A DNA stretch of 64,000 nt from Prochlorococcus sp. AG-388-A04 (GTDB lineage: Bacteria > Cyanobacteriota > Cyanobacteriia > PCC-6307 > Cyanobiaceae): the NCBI GenBank assembly GCA_003279935.1, contig QCGL01000002.1, forward strand, positions 92,224-156,223, given 5' to 3'. The translations under genes and the position numbers were made by a program. The notes under the pieces are model-generated. The model was not told the DNA's origin. It did no database searches and saw only the letters and a list, made by a program, of their open reading frames with translations. Within the stretch, counting starts at the first letter, position 1, and every line of letters begins with the position of its first letter. Shown here piece by piece: positions 32,300-43,386 of this stretch.

Positions 32300-33019
32300 A
32301 TGATTGAAAAACAATCAGAAAATTTCGACAATTTAGAAGAGAATGTTTCTGAAGAGGTTAATAAAACTGAGGATCCTTCTATAATTGAAAATCAAACCAG
32401 CGAAGATAAACAGTCACCTGAGTTAGATGATGACAATATTTATGCTGAAGATCTAAAAAATACAATAACTAATAATGATGCAAGATTAGAACAACTAGAA
32501 AAAGAGCATGAAACGTTAAAAAGTCAGTATGTAAGAATTGCTGCCGATTTCGATAACTTTAGAAAAAGACAGTCTCGAGATCAAGATGATTTAAAAGTTC
32601 AACTTGTTTCCAAAGCTTTAACAGCAATATTGCCTATTGTTGATAATTTTGAACGAGCAAGACAACAACTAAAACCTGAAAGTGAAGAGGCCCAAACATT
32701 ACATAGAAGTTATCAAGGACTATATAAACAATTAGTGGAAGTGTTAAAACAACAAGGAGTTTCTCCAATGAGGGTAGTTGCACAACAATTTGATCCTAAG
32801 TTACATGAAGCGGTTGTAAGGGAACCAAGTCAGGAGTTTCATGAGGATATAATTACTGAAGAATTACAGCGTGGATATCATTTAGAAGGTAAGGTGTTAA
32901 GACATGCATTAGTGAAAGTTTCAATGGGTCCTGGTCAAGAAAATTCACAAGAGCCTGAAGAAAAGGATAAAGTTGAGGAAGATGTTGATTCAGAGAATCC
33001 TATCTCTGAAGAAAATTGA
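32300..33019 (+). CDS. grpE: Nucleotide exchange factor GrpE
   Basis: [19 protein letters not shown]...[10 protein letters not shown]...FDPKLHEAV. Confidence 0.96.
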   Translation: MIEKQSENFDNLEENVSEEVNKTEDPSIIENQTSEDKQSPELDDDNIYAEDLKNTITNNDARLEQLEKEHETLKSQYVRIAADFDNFRKRQSRDQDDLKVQLVSKALTAILPIVDNFERARQQLKPESEEAQTLHRSYQGLYKQLVEVLKQQGVSPMRVVAQQFDPKLHEAVVREPSQEFHEDIITEELQRGYHLEGKVLRHALVKVSMGPGQENSQEPEEKDKVEEDVDSENPISEEN

Positions 33020-33049
33020 ATCCTTTTATGAATAGTTGAGTATTATTTA

Positions 33050-34174
33050 ATGGCCGACTTTTATCAAATACTTGGCGTTTCAAGAGATGCTGATGCTAAT
33101 ACTTTAAAGAGCGCTTATAGAAAGTTAGCAAGACAATATCATCCTGACGTTAATAAAGATCCAGGTGCTGAAGATAAATTCAAAGAGATAGGTAAGGCTT
33201 ATGAAGCTTTAGCGGACCCCGAAACTAGAGCAAGATACGATCAGTTTGGAGAGGCTGGAATAGGGGGAGCAGCTGGCATGCCTGATATGGGTGATATGGG
33301 TGGTTTTGGAGACTTGTTTGAAACTTTTTTTAATGGCTTTGGTGGACAATCTTCACAAGGTGGACGATCACAAAGAAGAGGACCACAACAAGGTGATGAC
33401 TTAAGGTACGACTTAAATATTGATTTCAAAGATGCTATTTTTGGACAACAAAGAGAAATTAATATACCTCATTTAGAAACTTGTGAAGTATGTAGAGGTA
33501 CCGGAGCAAAAAAAGGGACCGGTCCAACAACTTGCACAACATGTGGCGGAAGTGGACAGGTTAGAAGGGCTACAAGAACTCCATTTGGTAATTTTACCCA
33601 AGTAGCAGAATGCCCAACTTGTAATGGGGTTGGGCAAATGATTTCAGATCCATGTTCAAGTTGTGGTGGTAATGGTGTTAAACAAGTTAGAAAAAAATTA
33701 CGTATAAATATACCTGCAGGAGTTGATACAGGAACTAAATTAAGAGTTTCTGGAGAGGGCAATGTCGGTTTAAAAGGTGGTCCACCTGGAGATCTTTATG
33801 TCTTTATTAAAGTAAAAAATGACCCAAATTTAAAAAGAGAAGGTATTAATATTTATTCTGAAATATCAGTAAGTTATCTACAAGCTATTCTTGGAGATAC
33901 TGTTGATATAATTACCGTTGATGGGAAAGTTAACTTAAAAATTCCAAGCGGGACTCAGCCAAATAGCACTTTATCATTAGAGAATAAAGGTGTGCCTCGA
34001 TTGGGTAATCCAGTTGCAAGAGGCAATCATCAGGTTTTAGTAAAAGTTAAACTTCCAACTCGAATCACAGAAGAGGAAAGAAACCTTCTTGAGAATTTAG
34101 CTTCAAAATATTCTGATCAAAACTCTAATTCTAATAGTGGTTTGTTTAGTAAATTCTTTGGAAAGGAATCTTGA
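33050..34174 (+). CDS. dnaJ: Chaperone DnaJ
   Basis: [38 protein letters not shown]-domain; four CxxCxGxG-type zinc motifs. Confidence 0.98.
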   Translation: MADFYQILGVSRDADANTLKSAYRKLARQYHPDVNKDPGAEDKFKEIGKAYEALADPETRARYDQFGEAGIGGAAGMPDMGDMGGFGDLFETFFNGFGGQSSQGGRSQRRGPQQGDDLRYDLNIDFKDAIFGQQREINIPHLETCEVCRGTGAKKGTGPTTCTTCGGSGQVRRATRTPFGNFTQVAECPTCNGVGQMISDPCSSCGGNGVKQVRKKLRINIPAGVDTGTKLRVSGEGNVGLKGGPPGDLYVFIKVKNDPNLKREGINIYSEISVSYLQAILGDTVDIITVDGKVNLKIPSGTQPNSTLSLENKGVPRLGNPVARGNHQVLVKVKLPTRITEEERNLLENLASKYSDQNSNSNSGLFSKFFGKES

Positions 34175-34404
34175 AGGAAGTTTCGAAGGTATTGGATTTA
34201 AAATCGATTCCTTGTCCCTTGAATGTCGTCAAATGTAAATTAATGTTAGAGAAATTATCTCTACATGAATCTTTAATAGTTCATCTAGATAAAGGAGAAC
34301 CAGAAATAATGGTTAAGAGAGCTTTAAAAGAAATGAAATATTTTTTTAAAACCATCGAAGAAAATCAAAAAACAATAAAGTTAAAAATTTTGCATGAAAG
34401 TTAA
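34171..34404 (+). CDS. TusA/SirA-like sulfurtransferase-fold protein
   Basis: [22 protein letters not shown]...V; TusA-like N-terminal motif; overlaps the dnaJ stop by 4 nt. Confidence 0.8.
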   Translation: MKEVSKVLDLKSIPCPLNVVKCKLMLEKLSLHESLIVHLDKGEPEIMVKRALKEMKYFFKTIEENQKTIKLKILHES

Positions 34405-35311
34405 TAAAAAATATAAAGGTCTTGTTACAAAAAAATTTAATGAATTTTATTTTGTTGAATTAGACAAAGATGAGACCTCAGTGAATAATAAAAAATTTTT
34501 ATGCAAAATCAAGAAGTCTTTAAATCATAGAAATCAATTTATTTTCGTGGGGGATGAAGTTATTGTTTATGAAATTGACTTACAAAGTAAAAGAGCAACA
34601 ATAGAAAGCTTAGTCAAAAGAAATAATCTTTTAGAGAGACCATCCGTTGCTAATATTTCAAATATATACGTCATTTGTTCTGTCGAAGAGCCAAAATTAA
34701 ATTTATCTCAAGTCAATAAGTTTTTAATATCCGCTGAACAGCTAGGGGTAGAGGTTTCATTGGTGCTTACTAAATGTGATTTGATAACAGAAGAAAAACG
34801 ACTTTTTTTATTTGATAAATTTCAGCAATGGGGATATCAAGTAATTACTTTAAATTTTAATAATCCAGAAAACTTAAGAAATTTATTAATTGAGTTAAAG
34901 AAAAAAAAATGCTCAATATTTATGGGACCATCTGGTGTTGGTAAAACTACTTTATTAAATATGATAATTCCAGGTCTTGACAATACAACTGCCCCTGTAT
35001 CAAACAAAATAAAACGTGGAAAAAATACGACGAGAAATGTCGAGCTATTTTCTTTATCAAGTAAAAGCTATATTGTGGATACACCAGGTTTTAATATTCA
35101 AACACTTGAAATAGATATTCGCGAATTATCTAACTTATATCCAGAAATTTATCAACAAGTAGTTAATGAAGGCATTCATTGTAAGTTTCGTAATTGTCTA
35201 CATGTGAATGATCAGGGTTGTAAGTTAAATAAAGATTTTGAAAGGTATACTTTTTATAAAGAAATGGTTGAATCATCTAAGAGTCATTATTGTCTAGTCC
35301 AGGAAGATTAA
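34394..35311 (+). CDS. rsgA: Ribosome small subunit-dependent GTPase RsgA
   Basis: [59 protein letters not shown] zinc-binding C-terminus. Confidence 0.95.
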   Translation: MKVNKKYKGLVTKKFNEFYFVELDKDETSVNNKKFLCKIKKSLNHRNQFIFVGDEVIVYEIDLQSKRATIESLVKRNNLLERPSVANISNIYVICSVEEPKLNLSQVNKFLISAEQLGVEVSLVLTKCDLITEEKRLFLFDKFQQWGYQVITLNFNNPENLRNLLIELKKKKCSIFMGPSGVGKTTLLNMIIPGLDNTTAPVSNKIKRGKNTTRNVELFSLSSKSYIVDTPGFNIQTLEIDIRELSNLYPEIYQQVVNEGIHCKFRNCLHVNDQGCKLNKDFERYTFYKEMVESSKSHYCLVQED

Positions 35312-35627
35312 GATTTAAGCCACCAGTCAAGTCATTCATTCTCTCTTTCATTGTTGTAGTTGAACTTTCATGAGCTTTTTTAATAGCTTCTAATATGTTT
35401 TTTTCGATTTCTTCTTTATTTGCAGTTGAAATTTTTTCATTAACTTCAACTCTTAGAGGGAGTTGGTTTCCGCTAATCCAAACTTTTATCATTTCATCAT
35501 CACTTTTACCTTCAATTTCCATGCTTTCAAGTTCATCCTGTAGTTTTTGAGCATTTTGTTGAATTTCTTTAGCTTTTTTAAAAGCTTCTGTTAGTTGTCC
35601 GAAATTTGGAAGTCCAAAACCTGCCAT
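35277..35627 (-). CDS. YbaB/EbfC family nucleoid-associated protein
   Basis: [54 protein letters not shown]. Confidence 0.94.
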   Translation of the reverse strand: MAGFGLPNFGQLTEAFKKAKEIQQNAQKLQDELESMEIEGKSDDEMIKVWISGNQLPLRVEVNEKISTANKEEIEKNILEAIKKAHESSTTTMKERMNDLTGGLNLNLPGLDNNDS

Positions 35628-35649
35628 TTTTATAAAAAAGTTTCTTTAA

Positions 35650-36540
35650 TTAAGGATAGTCAAAACCCATCATTCTTACTTCTGGTTCAAGAAAAATACC
35701 TTTTTTTTGTAGTACTTTTTGTTGAATTACTGTTATTAAATCTAAAATATCTTTCGAATTAGCAGAAGAGTTATTCACTATAAAATTTCCATGCATAGTT
35801 GAAATTTCTGCGTCGCCTATTTTAAAACCTTTTAATCCAAGTTCTTCAATTAATTTACCAGCATAATTATTAGTCGGATTTTTAAAGACGCTTCCAAAGC
35901 TAGGTAAATGGTAAGGCTGCGTATCGGTCTTTTTTTTAAGATTTTTCTTTGTAGTTTCTAATAATTGTTCAATATTTCCTTTTGGTTCAAATTGCATTTT
36001 TGCACTTATAATAATGAGATTATTTTGCTGAAAAGGACTGAATCTGTATTGAAAATTGATATCTTTTTTTTCAATTTCTGATATTTTTAGAGTTTTAGTA
36101 TCAACTACTCGAACTGATAAAAGATTATTTGCTAATGATAATTTTTTTGAACCTGCATTCATGCAAATAGCACCTCCAACTGTACCTGGAATTCCCACAG
36201 TCCATTCACCGCCTTGCAATCCTTTTTTTGCAAGTATATTAGACATTGTTGGTAGCATTACGCCAGCTTCTGCTACTACAATTCCTGAATGGGATTCAAT
36301 TTTGATAGAGTGCATTTTTTTGGTACATATAGTTAAGCCTTTTAAGAAAATATTATTTATTAATAAATTTGAGCCAGCTCCTATTATTCGACATTTTTGA
36401 TTATTTAAACGAGCCCAATTTATTAAATTGATGAATTCATCAGCATTATTTGGTTTTGAAAAATATTCCGCAAATCCACCAACTTTTATAGTTGTATAAT
36501 TAGAAAGGTTAATTGTTTTTTTAAAAGTAATATTTTTCAT
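35650..36540 (-). CDS. murB: UDP-N-acetylmuramate dehydrogenase
   Basis: NYTTIKVGGFAEYFSKP, GAGSNLL, GIPGTVGGAICMNAG, LPSFGSVFKNP. Confidence 0.96.
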   Translation of the reverse strand: MKNITFKKTINLSNYTTIKVGGFAEYFSKPNNADEFINLINWARLNNQKCRIIGAGSNLLINNIFLKGLTICTKKMHSIKIESHSGIVVAEAGVMLPTMSNILAKKGLQGGEWTVGIPGTVGGAICMNAGSKKLSLANNLLSVRVVDTKTLKISEIEKKDINFQYRFSPFQQNNLIIISAKMQFEPKGNIEQLLETTKKNLKKKTDTQPYHLPSFGSVFKNPTNNYAGKLIEELGLKGFKIGDAEISTMHGNFIVNNSSANSKDILDLITVIQQKVLQKKGIFLEPEVRMMGFDYP

Positions 36541-36547
36541 TAATTAT

Positions 36548-37969
36548 TTAATCATTTAAAATATTTTTATTATTTAGGATTGACCATAAGTTATGACAAT
36601 CTCCAGCTCCCATATTTACAATAAAATCATCTCTTTTGGTTAATTTAAAAAATTTTTCACTAATCTCATAATTGTCTTTTAAACATATAACATTCTTATT
36701 ATTTTTATAAATAAGGTTTGCAATTAGTTGTGAGTCAATATTCTTAATATTTTTTTCTCCAGCTCCAAATATATTAGTTAATAAGATAACATCTGCTTTT
36801 GAAAGTTCTTGAACAAATTCATGAATAAATTTTTTTACTCTAGTAAATCTGTGAGGTTGAAAAATAGCAATTAATCTTCCTCTTTGTTTACCATAACTTT
36901 CATTTCTATCTTTAATAAATAACCTGGCTAAATTTATTGTTGCTTTAATTTCATTAGGATGATGTGCATAGTCATCATAAATAATTCTTCGATTTAGTTC
37001 ACCTCTAAATTCAAATCTTTTTTTTGGTAATTCTAAAGATTTGGTATTTTTTTTAATTTCTTTAAAACTTACTCCTATCATCCTGCAGACTGCTATGGCA
37101 GCAGTAATATTAGAAAGATTATGTAATCCAGGAATTGGAATATTGATCATATCTATGAACTTGCCTCGCTCATAATATTTACCAATTGTTTTGTCTTTAT
37201 TAACAATATTTGGAATTATTGCATACGCAATATTATTTTTCTCTTTAATAGACCATTGATTTTCTGAAGTAAAATTATTTTTTGTAATTTTACAATCATA
37301 GTTAATCAACAATTTTTTGGAATTTGAAGCAAATTGTTTAAATGAACATAGCACTTCATCGATATTTGAGTAATGGTCACAATGATCGAAATCAATATTA
37401 TTAATTATTCCAATATCAGAATTGTAATTCTTAATTGTTCCATCAGATTCGTCAATTTCTGTTACTAAGTATTTTGAGTCTTCGATATGAGCATTGGATT
37501 TATATATTGGGATTATCCCACCAGTTATTGAAGAAGAGTCCCGTGTGCACAACTCTAATAGAGTGGAAAGGAATGTACTTGTAGAGGTTTTCCCATGACT
37601 ACCTGCTATTGCTAGTGATGTGTAAGTTTTCATTATCATGGCAAGAACTTCTGAACGATGCTTTATTAATAAATTATTTTTTTTGCAAAAGCATAACTCT
37701 TCGTTCTCATCTTTAATTGCAGAGCTAATTACAAAATTGATTGCCTGATTCTGAAATTTTGAAATCACAAAATCAATATTTTTTTTAATTTGAGAATCAA
37801 AAATTATTGCCCCTAATTTTTTTAAATTTTTTGTTTCTCTATTTTGAACTAAATCAGAACCAGAGACTGAGTACCCCTTTTTTATTAATGCCATAGCGAT
37901 TGCAGACATTCCAATACCACCAATGCCAATAAAATGAAAATGATTTTTACTTATTAATTCTTTATTCAA
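36548..37969 (-). CDS. murC: UDP-N-acetylmuramate-L-alanine ligase
   Basis: HFIGIGGIGMSAIAMALIKKGYSVSGSDL, AGSHGKTSTSTFLS, YDDYAHHPNEIKATI. Confidence 0.97.
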   Translation of the reverse strand: MNKELISKNHFHFIGIGGIGMSAIAMALIKKGYSVSGSDLVQNRETKNLKKLGAIIFDSQIKKNIDFVISKFQNQAINFVISSAIKDENEELCFCKKNNLLIKHRSEVLAMIMKTYTSLAIAGSHGKTSTSTFLSTLLELCTRDSSSITGGIIPIYKSNAHIEDSKYLVTEIDESDGTIKNYNSDIGIINNIDFDHCDHYSNIDEVLCSFKQFASNSKKLLINYDCKITKNNFTSENQWSIKEKNNIAYAIIPNIVNKDKTIGKYYERGKFIDMINIPIPGLHNLSNITAAIAVCRMIGVSFKEIKKNTKSLELPKKRFEFRGELNRRIIYDDYAHHPNEIKATINLARLFIKDRNESYGKQRGRLIAIFQPHRFTRVKKFIHEFVQELSKADVILLTNIFGAGEKNIKNIDSQLIANLIYKNNKNVICLKDNYEISEKFFKLTKRDDFIVNMGAGDCHNLWSILNNKNILND

Positions 37970-38165
37970 TTATTATATTTAGACTTAAATCAAGATAACT
38001 TCTAAGCAATTATAATGGCATTTAATTTTTACAAAAAATGTTGGTTTTTTTATGAATTAATACAAAAATAGAAAAATTTGCTTAATAAATCAAAAAATAC
38101 TTACGTTATTGCACAAAATTCTGTATGATCAGCAACTTAGGTTAATCATTAGAAAATTTTAAGTT

Positions 38166-39188
38166 ATGACTTTGCGTGTTGCGATTAATGGGTTTGGCAG
38201 AATTGGGCGAAACTTTATGCGTTGTTGGTTAAGTAGAGGAGCTTACACCAACATCGAAGTAGTTGGCATTAATGTAACTTCAGACCCTAGAACTAACGCT
38301 CATCTGCTCAAATATGATTCAGTACTAGGAAAATTGGATGGTGTAGACATTCAATATACTGATGATACTTTTGTAATTAATAACAAAACTATTAAATGTT
38401 TCTCTGATAGAAACCCAATGAATTTGCCTTGGAAAGATTGGGGGGTTGATTTGGTTATAGAATCAACTGGTGTTTTTAATACAGATGTTGGTGCAAGTAA
38501 GCACCTTGAGGTTGGTGCTAAGAAAGTTATTCTTACTGCTCCTGGCAAAGGGTCAGGTGTTGGGACTTACGTGGTAGGGGTGAATGCTGATCAATATAAA
38601 CATTCTGATTATGATATTTTGAGCAACGCTAGTTGCACTACTAATTGTTTAGCTCCAGTAGTAAAAGTTCTTGATCAAACGTTTGGAATTAATAAAGGAT
38701 TGATGACAACAATCCATAGCTATACTGGTGATCAACGTATTCTAGATAACAGTCATAGGGATTTAAGAAGAGCTAGAGCAGCAGCTACAAACATTGTTCC
38801 TACTTCAACAGGAGCTGCTAAAGCAGTTGCTTTGGTCTACCCTGAGATGACAGGTAAACTCACCGGTATTGCTATGAGAGTACCTACTCCTAATGTTTCC
38901 GCTGTAGATTTCGTTTTTGAATCTTCAAAATCTGTTACTAGTCAAGAAGTTAATAACGCACTTAAGGAATCTTCTCTGGGCTCAATGAAAGGAATTATTA
39001 AATACGGTGATGAGCCACTGGTTTCAAGTGATTATGCAGGAACTAATGAATCATCAATAGTAGATAGTGATCTGACAATGTCAATTGGCGATAATCTTGT
39101 AAAAGTTCTTGCCTGGTATGACAATGAATGGGGTTATAGTCAAAGAGTTGTAGATTTAGCTGAGATAGTAGCTCAAAAATGGGAATAA
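38166..39188 (+). CDS. gap2: Glyceraldehyde-3-phosphate dehydrogenase (photosynthetic Gap2 type)
   Basis: [54 protein letters not shown]. Confidence 0.95.
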   Translation: MTLRVAINGFGRIGRNFMRCWLSRGAYTNIEVVGINVTSDPRTNAHLLKYDSVLGKLDGVDIQYTDDTFVINNKTIKCFSDRNPMNLPWKDWGVDLVIESTGVFNTDVGASKHLEVGAKKVILTAPGKGSGVGTYVVGVNADQYKHSDYDILSNASCTTNCLAPVVKVLDQTFGINKGLMTTIHSYTGDQRILDNSHRDLRRARAAATNIVPTSTGAAKAVALVYPEMTGKLTGIAMRVPTPNVSAVDFVFESSKSVTSQEVNNALKESSLGSMKGIIKYGDEPLVSSDYAGTNESSIVDSDLTMSIGDNLVKVLAWYDNEWGYSQRVVDLAEIVAQKWE

Positions 39189-40175
39189 TCAAAAGTGAGA
39201 AAAAGACTTATTTTTAAATAAATTTTTGTTATCACAGTTTTTAAAATCGACTGATACTTCTCCTTCGAGAAAATATCCGATTTCTGTAATAGTTTTATCT
39301 TCACATAAAAGATTATTTGCCCATTTTCTTGGGAGAGAAAACACAAGCTCGTAATCTTCGCCCCCAAAAAAATAATATTCGTCCCATTTATTTCCCTTAG
39401 GCCAATTTTTATGTTTAGGAACTTTTGCATAATCAATAATTGCTTTGCAATTACTTTCAGTTGCTAAATCTAATAATGCTTGAAATAAGCCATCACTACT
39501 GTCAGTACAACCAATCATTTTATTATTTTTATTAGTACGAGCTTTAAGTATTTTTTTAAGAAATTTGGGTTTAAGTTTTGGTCTGCAAAATTGTTGTAAA
39601 GAACTATTGATTAATGAGTGTGTTAGTGAAGTATCACTATTACAAATTGTTTTACTTTTTATCATTAATCCTAATTTGCTAAGGCCATGAATGCCTGTAG
39701 TCAATATAATTTCATTTGGTTTGCATGAGTTTCTTCGTAATTTTATTTCACCCTGTTTTCCTAGAGCAGTCATAGAGATTACTTTTTCTTTTCCCACAGA
39801 ACAATCCCCTCCAAGAATTAAGCCCCCAAAATGGTCTAAAGCTAGATTTATGCCTGTATATAAATCTTTAATCCAAATCCAATCTGTTTTTGATGGAACT
39901 ACTAATCCAATATTAACTCCTATAATTTTGCTGCATCCACTTGAGATTAAGTCAGATACATTACATGCTACTGCTTTCCATCCTATGTCTATGGCAGAAA
40001 TCGTATCATCATTAAAATGTATATTTTCAACTAATGAATCAGTATTAATAAGTAAGTTTTTATTTTTAGATTTAATGAATGCGCAATCATCAGAAACTTG
40101 ATTTTTAGGCATAAATTCAGCAAGCCTTTTTATTAATTCTTTTTCGCCAATATCCTCTAATAATTCTTTATGCAT
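39189..40175 (-). CDS. thiL: Thiamine-monophosphate kinase
   Basis: DDCAFIKSKNKNLLINTDSLVENIHF, IGWKAVACNVSDLISSG, GGDCS, TDSSDGL, FFGGEDYELVFS. Confidence 0.95.
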   Translation of the reverse strand: MHKELLEDIGEKELIKRLAEFMPKNQVSDDCAFIKSKNKNLLINTDSLVENIHFNDDTISAIDIGWKAVACNVSDLISSGCSKIIGVNIGLVVPSKTDWIWIKDLYTGINLALDHFGGLILGGDCSVGKEKVISMTALGKQGEIKLRRNSCKPNEIILTTGIHGLSKLGLMIKSKTICNSDTSLTHSLINSSLQQFCRPKLKPKFLKKILKARTNKNNKMIGCTDSSDGLFQALLDLATESNCKAIIDYAKVPKHKNWPKGNKWDEYYFFGGEDYELVFSLPRKWANNLLCEDKTITEIGYFLEGEVSVDFKNCDNKNLFKNKSFSHF

Positions 40176-41259
40176 TTAATTTGAGTTTATCCATTCCATT
40201 TAAAACATCAATTGAAATTATTGTGTCATCTTTTGTAAGATCTTCTAAAACTTCAAAACCCTCTATTACATAACCAAATGCGGCATTTCTTCCATCAATT
40301 AAATTGCGACCTGCTGGATTTAGCTCTGCTTCATATAAAAAGAAGAAAAATTGCGATGATCCATCATCAACAGCGGTACTAGAATGGGACCACCCCAAGG
40401 TTCCAAGTGTTGCAAATGGCAAAGTCGGTGTTTCTGTATAAAGCCCTAACTCTTCAAAAGTTTCATTATAAAAAGTTTCGCTTTCGCTAGGTATTCTTAT
40501 TTCCAGAGGAACATGTCTTTCCATATTTGTTTCGGGATCTATGTATCCAATCTCATTACCAACTGGATCACCAGTTTGAAGAACAAAAAATTCCTCTGCT
40601 CTATTAATTGCCATATTACTGTAAAAGTTCTTTGAAGATAAATCTATAAAGGCACCAGCAGTAAGCGGTGCATTAAATCCATCTATTATTGCTTGCATAT
40701 CGCCTTTTGAAGTTTTTATATTTACTTTTGCTCTACCAAGTAATCTCGGAAGATCATCAAATTCGCTTGGAATAGAATAAGGAAATTCATTTGGCAAAAA
40801 ATATTCCTCTAGTCCCCCTATTTTATCTAGTGCTTCTCTTCTGGTTGTTATGAATGAATATTTATCTTTAGATTTAGCGTCATCTTGAAGATTATCAAGA
40901 TCATTTTTAAGATCTAAAAATGTGTTTTCTGCAATTTTTTGTTTTTCGCTCGGTAATTCCTCAATAATTCGACTCTTATATTTTTTTAGTAAAGATTGAC
41001 ATTTTGTAACAGTTTTTGAGAGAGCTGGCCATCTTCCTCCTCTTACAAGGTCACTAGTGTCCTCTAACTTATGTTGAATTTCCTGCAGCTCAACTTGCTT
41101 GATAGGGAGTGCATTTCTTAGTATTGCATTGGGATCTTTTACTGCGTTTCCAGTAGGTAAGTCAGCCAATACTTGTGTTGGTTTTAAGAAGCAAACATGT
41201 ATTAAAACTAGAATTAAAAATAAATAATGTTTGTTCTGATTTGATAAGAAGTTTTGCAT
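40168..41259 (-). CDS. TLP40/CYP38-like cyclophilin-type peptidyl-prolyl isomerase, exported
   Basis: Signal-like N-terminus ([22 protein letters not shown]), helical domain, C-terminal cyclophilin-like domain ([29 protein letters not shown]... [10 protein letters not shown]). Confidence 0.9.
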   Translation of the reverse strand: MQNFLSNQNKHYLFLILVLIHVCFLKPTQVLADLPTGNAVKDPNAILRNALPIKQVELQEIQHKLEDTSDLVRGGRWPALSKTVTKCQSLLKKYKSRIIEELPSEKQKIAENTFLDLKNDLDNLQDDAKSKDKYSFITTRREALDKIGGLEEYFLPNEFPYSIPSEFDDLPRLLGRAKVNIKTSKGDMQAIIDGFNAPLTAGAFIDLSSKNFYSNMAINRAEEFFVLQTGDPVGNEIGYIDPETNMERHVPLEIRIPSESETFYNETFEELGLYTETPTLPFATLGTLGWSHSSTAVDDGSSQFFFFLYEAELNPAGRNLIDGRNAAFGYVIEGFEVLEDLTKDDTIISIDVLNGMDKLKLNA

Positions 41260-41302
41260 AGCACTCTTACAGGTTTATGATCCTTGGGTATGTAATACAG
41301 GA

Positions 41303-41863
41303 ATGATTTCCAGTAACGATTTTCGCACAGGTACCACCATCGAGATAGATGGACAAGTTTGGCGTGTAGTAGAATTCCTACATGTCAAGCCTGGTAAAGG
41401 TTCTGCTTTTGTGCGAACAAAATTAAAATCAGTTCGAAACGGTAATGTAGTCGAAAAAACTTTTCGAGCTGGAGAATCAGTACAGCAAGCTGTCCTTGAA
41501 AAGTCTAACCTGCAACATACTTATGTGGAGTCAGGAGATTACGTTTTTATGGATATGATAAGTTTTGAAGAAACAAGACTCTCTTCTGATCAAATCGGTA
41601 GAGGTTCAAAGTACTTAAAAGAAGGTATGGAGGTTAATGTGATTTTTTATAAAGATAAAGTTTTAGAAGTTGAACTTCCAATCTCTATAACTTTAAAAGT
41701 TACAGAAACAGATCCTGGAGTTAAAGGAGATACTGCTAGTGGGGGTACTAAACCAGCTATTCTAGAAACGGGTGCTCAAGTTATGGTTCCTTTGTTTATT
41801 ACTGTAGGAGAAATGATTAAGGTCGATACCCGTAACGATAGTTATCTTGGACGTGACAATTAA
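41303..41863 (+). CDS. efp: Elongation factor P
   Basis: [47 protein letters not shown]...[29 protein letters not shown]. Confidence 0.98.
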   Translation: MISSNDFRTGTTIEIDGQVWRVVEFLHVKPGKGSAFVRTKLKSVRNGNVVEKTFRAGESVQQAVLEKSNLQHTYVESGDYVFMDMISFEETRLSSDQIGRGSKYLKEGMEVNVIFYKDKVLEVELPISITLKVTETDPGVKGDTASGGTKPAILETGAQVMVPLFITVGEMIKVDTRNDSYLGRDN

Positions 41864-42369
41864 TGGCTATGAAATTAGATCATGATGACCTAGATCGCTT
41901 GATAGAAAAAATCTCTACAAGTGATATTCAAGAATTTTCTCTAGAAGGGGAAGATTTTAAACTTGAAATAAAAAGAAATTTGTTTGACCAGAATCAGTTA
42001 CCTAACAATTCGACAAAAAACAATTCTTTGGAGAAACAAATTATTACTTCTCAGTCAACATCAGCAGATAATATTACCCTGACAAGTAACGCTGAAGTTT
42101 CTCAGGTGGCCCCTCCAGGACGCTCAGATCTTACAGACATTACTTCTCCTATGGTTGGAACGTTTTATAGAGCTGCAGCTCCAGGAGAGGCTCCATTTGT
42201 TGATTTAGGAAGTAAAATTACTACTGGGCAAACGATTTGCATACTTGAAGCTATGAAGTTGATGAACGAAATTGAATCAGAGTTTAATGCTGAAATTGTA
42301 GAAATTCTTGTTGAAAATGGAACACCAGTAGAATTTGGACAAGTATTAATGCGCGTTAAACAGTCTTGA
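41863..42369 (+). CDS. accB: Biotin carboxyl carrier protein of acetyl-CoA carboxylase
   Basis: SPMVGTFYRAAAPGEAPFVDLGSKITTGQTICILEAMKLMNEIES biotinyl domain; 1-nt overlap with efp. Confidence 0.97.
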   Translation: MAMKLDHDDLDRLIEKISTSDIQEFSLEGEDFKLEIKRNLFDQNQLPNNSTKNNSLEKQIITSQSTSADNITLTSNAEVSQVAPPGRSDLTDITSPMVGTFYRAAAPGEAPFVDLGSKITTGQTICILEAMKLMNEIESEFNAEIVEILVENGTPVEFGQVLMRVKQS

Positions 42370-43386
42370 ATCTTTAGTTAAATCAAAAGCTGCTTTTATT
42401 GCTTCAACCATACTTTGAGATTGAGCTAAACCCTTTCCTGCAATATCAAACCCAGTTCCATGATCGGGAGATGTTCTGATAAAAGGTAAACCAATGGTTG
42501 TATTAACTGAGTAATTAAGGGCTATAACTTTTATTGGAATTAATCCCTGATCATGATACATAGCAAGAATTCCATCATGTGTTGGAGCTGTTTTATCTCT
42601 CCAAGCTTTTGAAGATGAATTCCAGCAAGTATCAGGAGAAATAGGACCTGATATTTGAACTCCTTTATTTTGATTACCCCAGCTAGTAACCGCATTTTTG
42701 ATCCAATCTTTTTCTTCACTTCCTAATATGCCCTCTTCACCAGCATGAGGGTTTAATCCAGCAACTTTTAGAAGAGGTTTGTTGACATAGGTTTTGCAAA
42801 ATTTTGCAAACAAATCTAATTTTGTATGAATTAGGTTTGTAGATAATTGTTTTGGTACGTCGCACAAAGGTATATGGGTAGTTGCTAATAAGGTGTTAAA
42901 TCTCCAACCAGTGATAGGAGATTTAGCTGTAAATAACATACCGATATCCTGAACCTGACAAGATTCTGCTAATAATTCTGTTTGACCTGAATAATTATGG
43001 CCTGCTAAAGACCATGACTTTTTACAAATAGGTCCAGTAACTAGCGCTGCATTTGTATACTTTTGAACAATTTCAATAGCTTTTTTTAAGTAAAAGAAAC
43101 TTGCATTACCATTACTTTTTTTTGGTTTATTTTTTTCAAATGGAATTGTAATATCATGGATTTGGTAATTATTAGGATCTACAATATTTTCGACTCCTAG
43201 AGATTTAAGATTTTTATATGTATTTTCTAGGTTATTTTTTGATCCAACAATTATAAAATCAAGATTATGTGGAATTTCTTTTGAAAAAAGAGCTTTCAAA
43301 ATAATTTCAGGTCCGATGCCTGACTCGTCTCCAACGCTTATGATAATTTTAAATTTATCTTCATTAATATTGCTTTGATTATTCAT
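42346..43386 (-). CDS. pdxA: 4-hydroxythreonine-4-phosphate dehydrogenase
   Basis: SVGDESGIGPEIILKAL, VTGPICKKSW, GLNPHAGEEGILGSEEKDWI, AMYHDQGLIPIK, FIRTSPDHGTGFDIAGKG. Confidence 0.96.
   Translation of the reverse strand: MNNQSNINEDKFKIIISVGDESGIGPEIILKALFSKEIPHNLDFIIVGSKNNLENTYKNLKSLGVENIVDPNNYQIHDITIPFEKNKPKKSNGNASFFYLKKAIEIVQKYTNAALVTGPICKKSWSLAGHNYSGQTELLAESCQVQDIGMLFTAKSPITGWRFNTLLATTHIPLCDVPKQLSTNLIHTKLDLFAKFCKTYVNKPLLKVAGLNPHAGEEGILGSEEKDWIKNAVTSWGNQNKGVQISGPISPDTCWNSSSKAWRDKTAPTHDGILAMYHDQGLIPIKVIALNYSVNTTIGLPFIRTSPDHGTGFDIAGKGLAQSQSMVEAIKAAFDLTKDSRLFNAH

Noticed and set aside
33469-33762. 97-aa minus-strand ORF
   Set aside because: Antisense to the dnaJ zinc-finger region; the same applies to 33241-33429.
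36056-36400. 114-aa + ORF
   Set aside because: Antisense to murB.
38101-38165. gap2 promoter with TATGAT -10-like element at 38124
   Set aside because: No convincing -35 at the right spacing; not enough to call a site.
39691-40101. 136-aa + ORF
   Set aside because: Antisense to thiL, which has all expected motifs.
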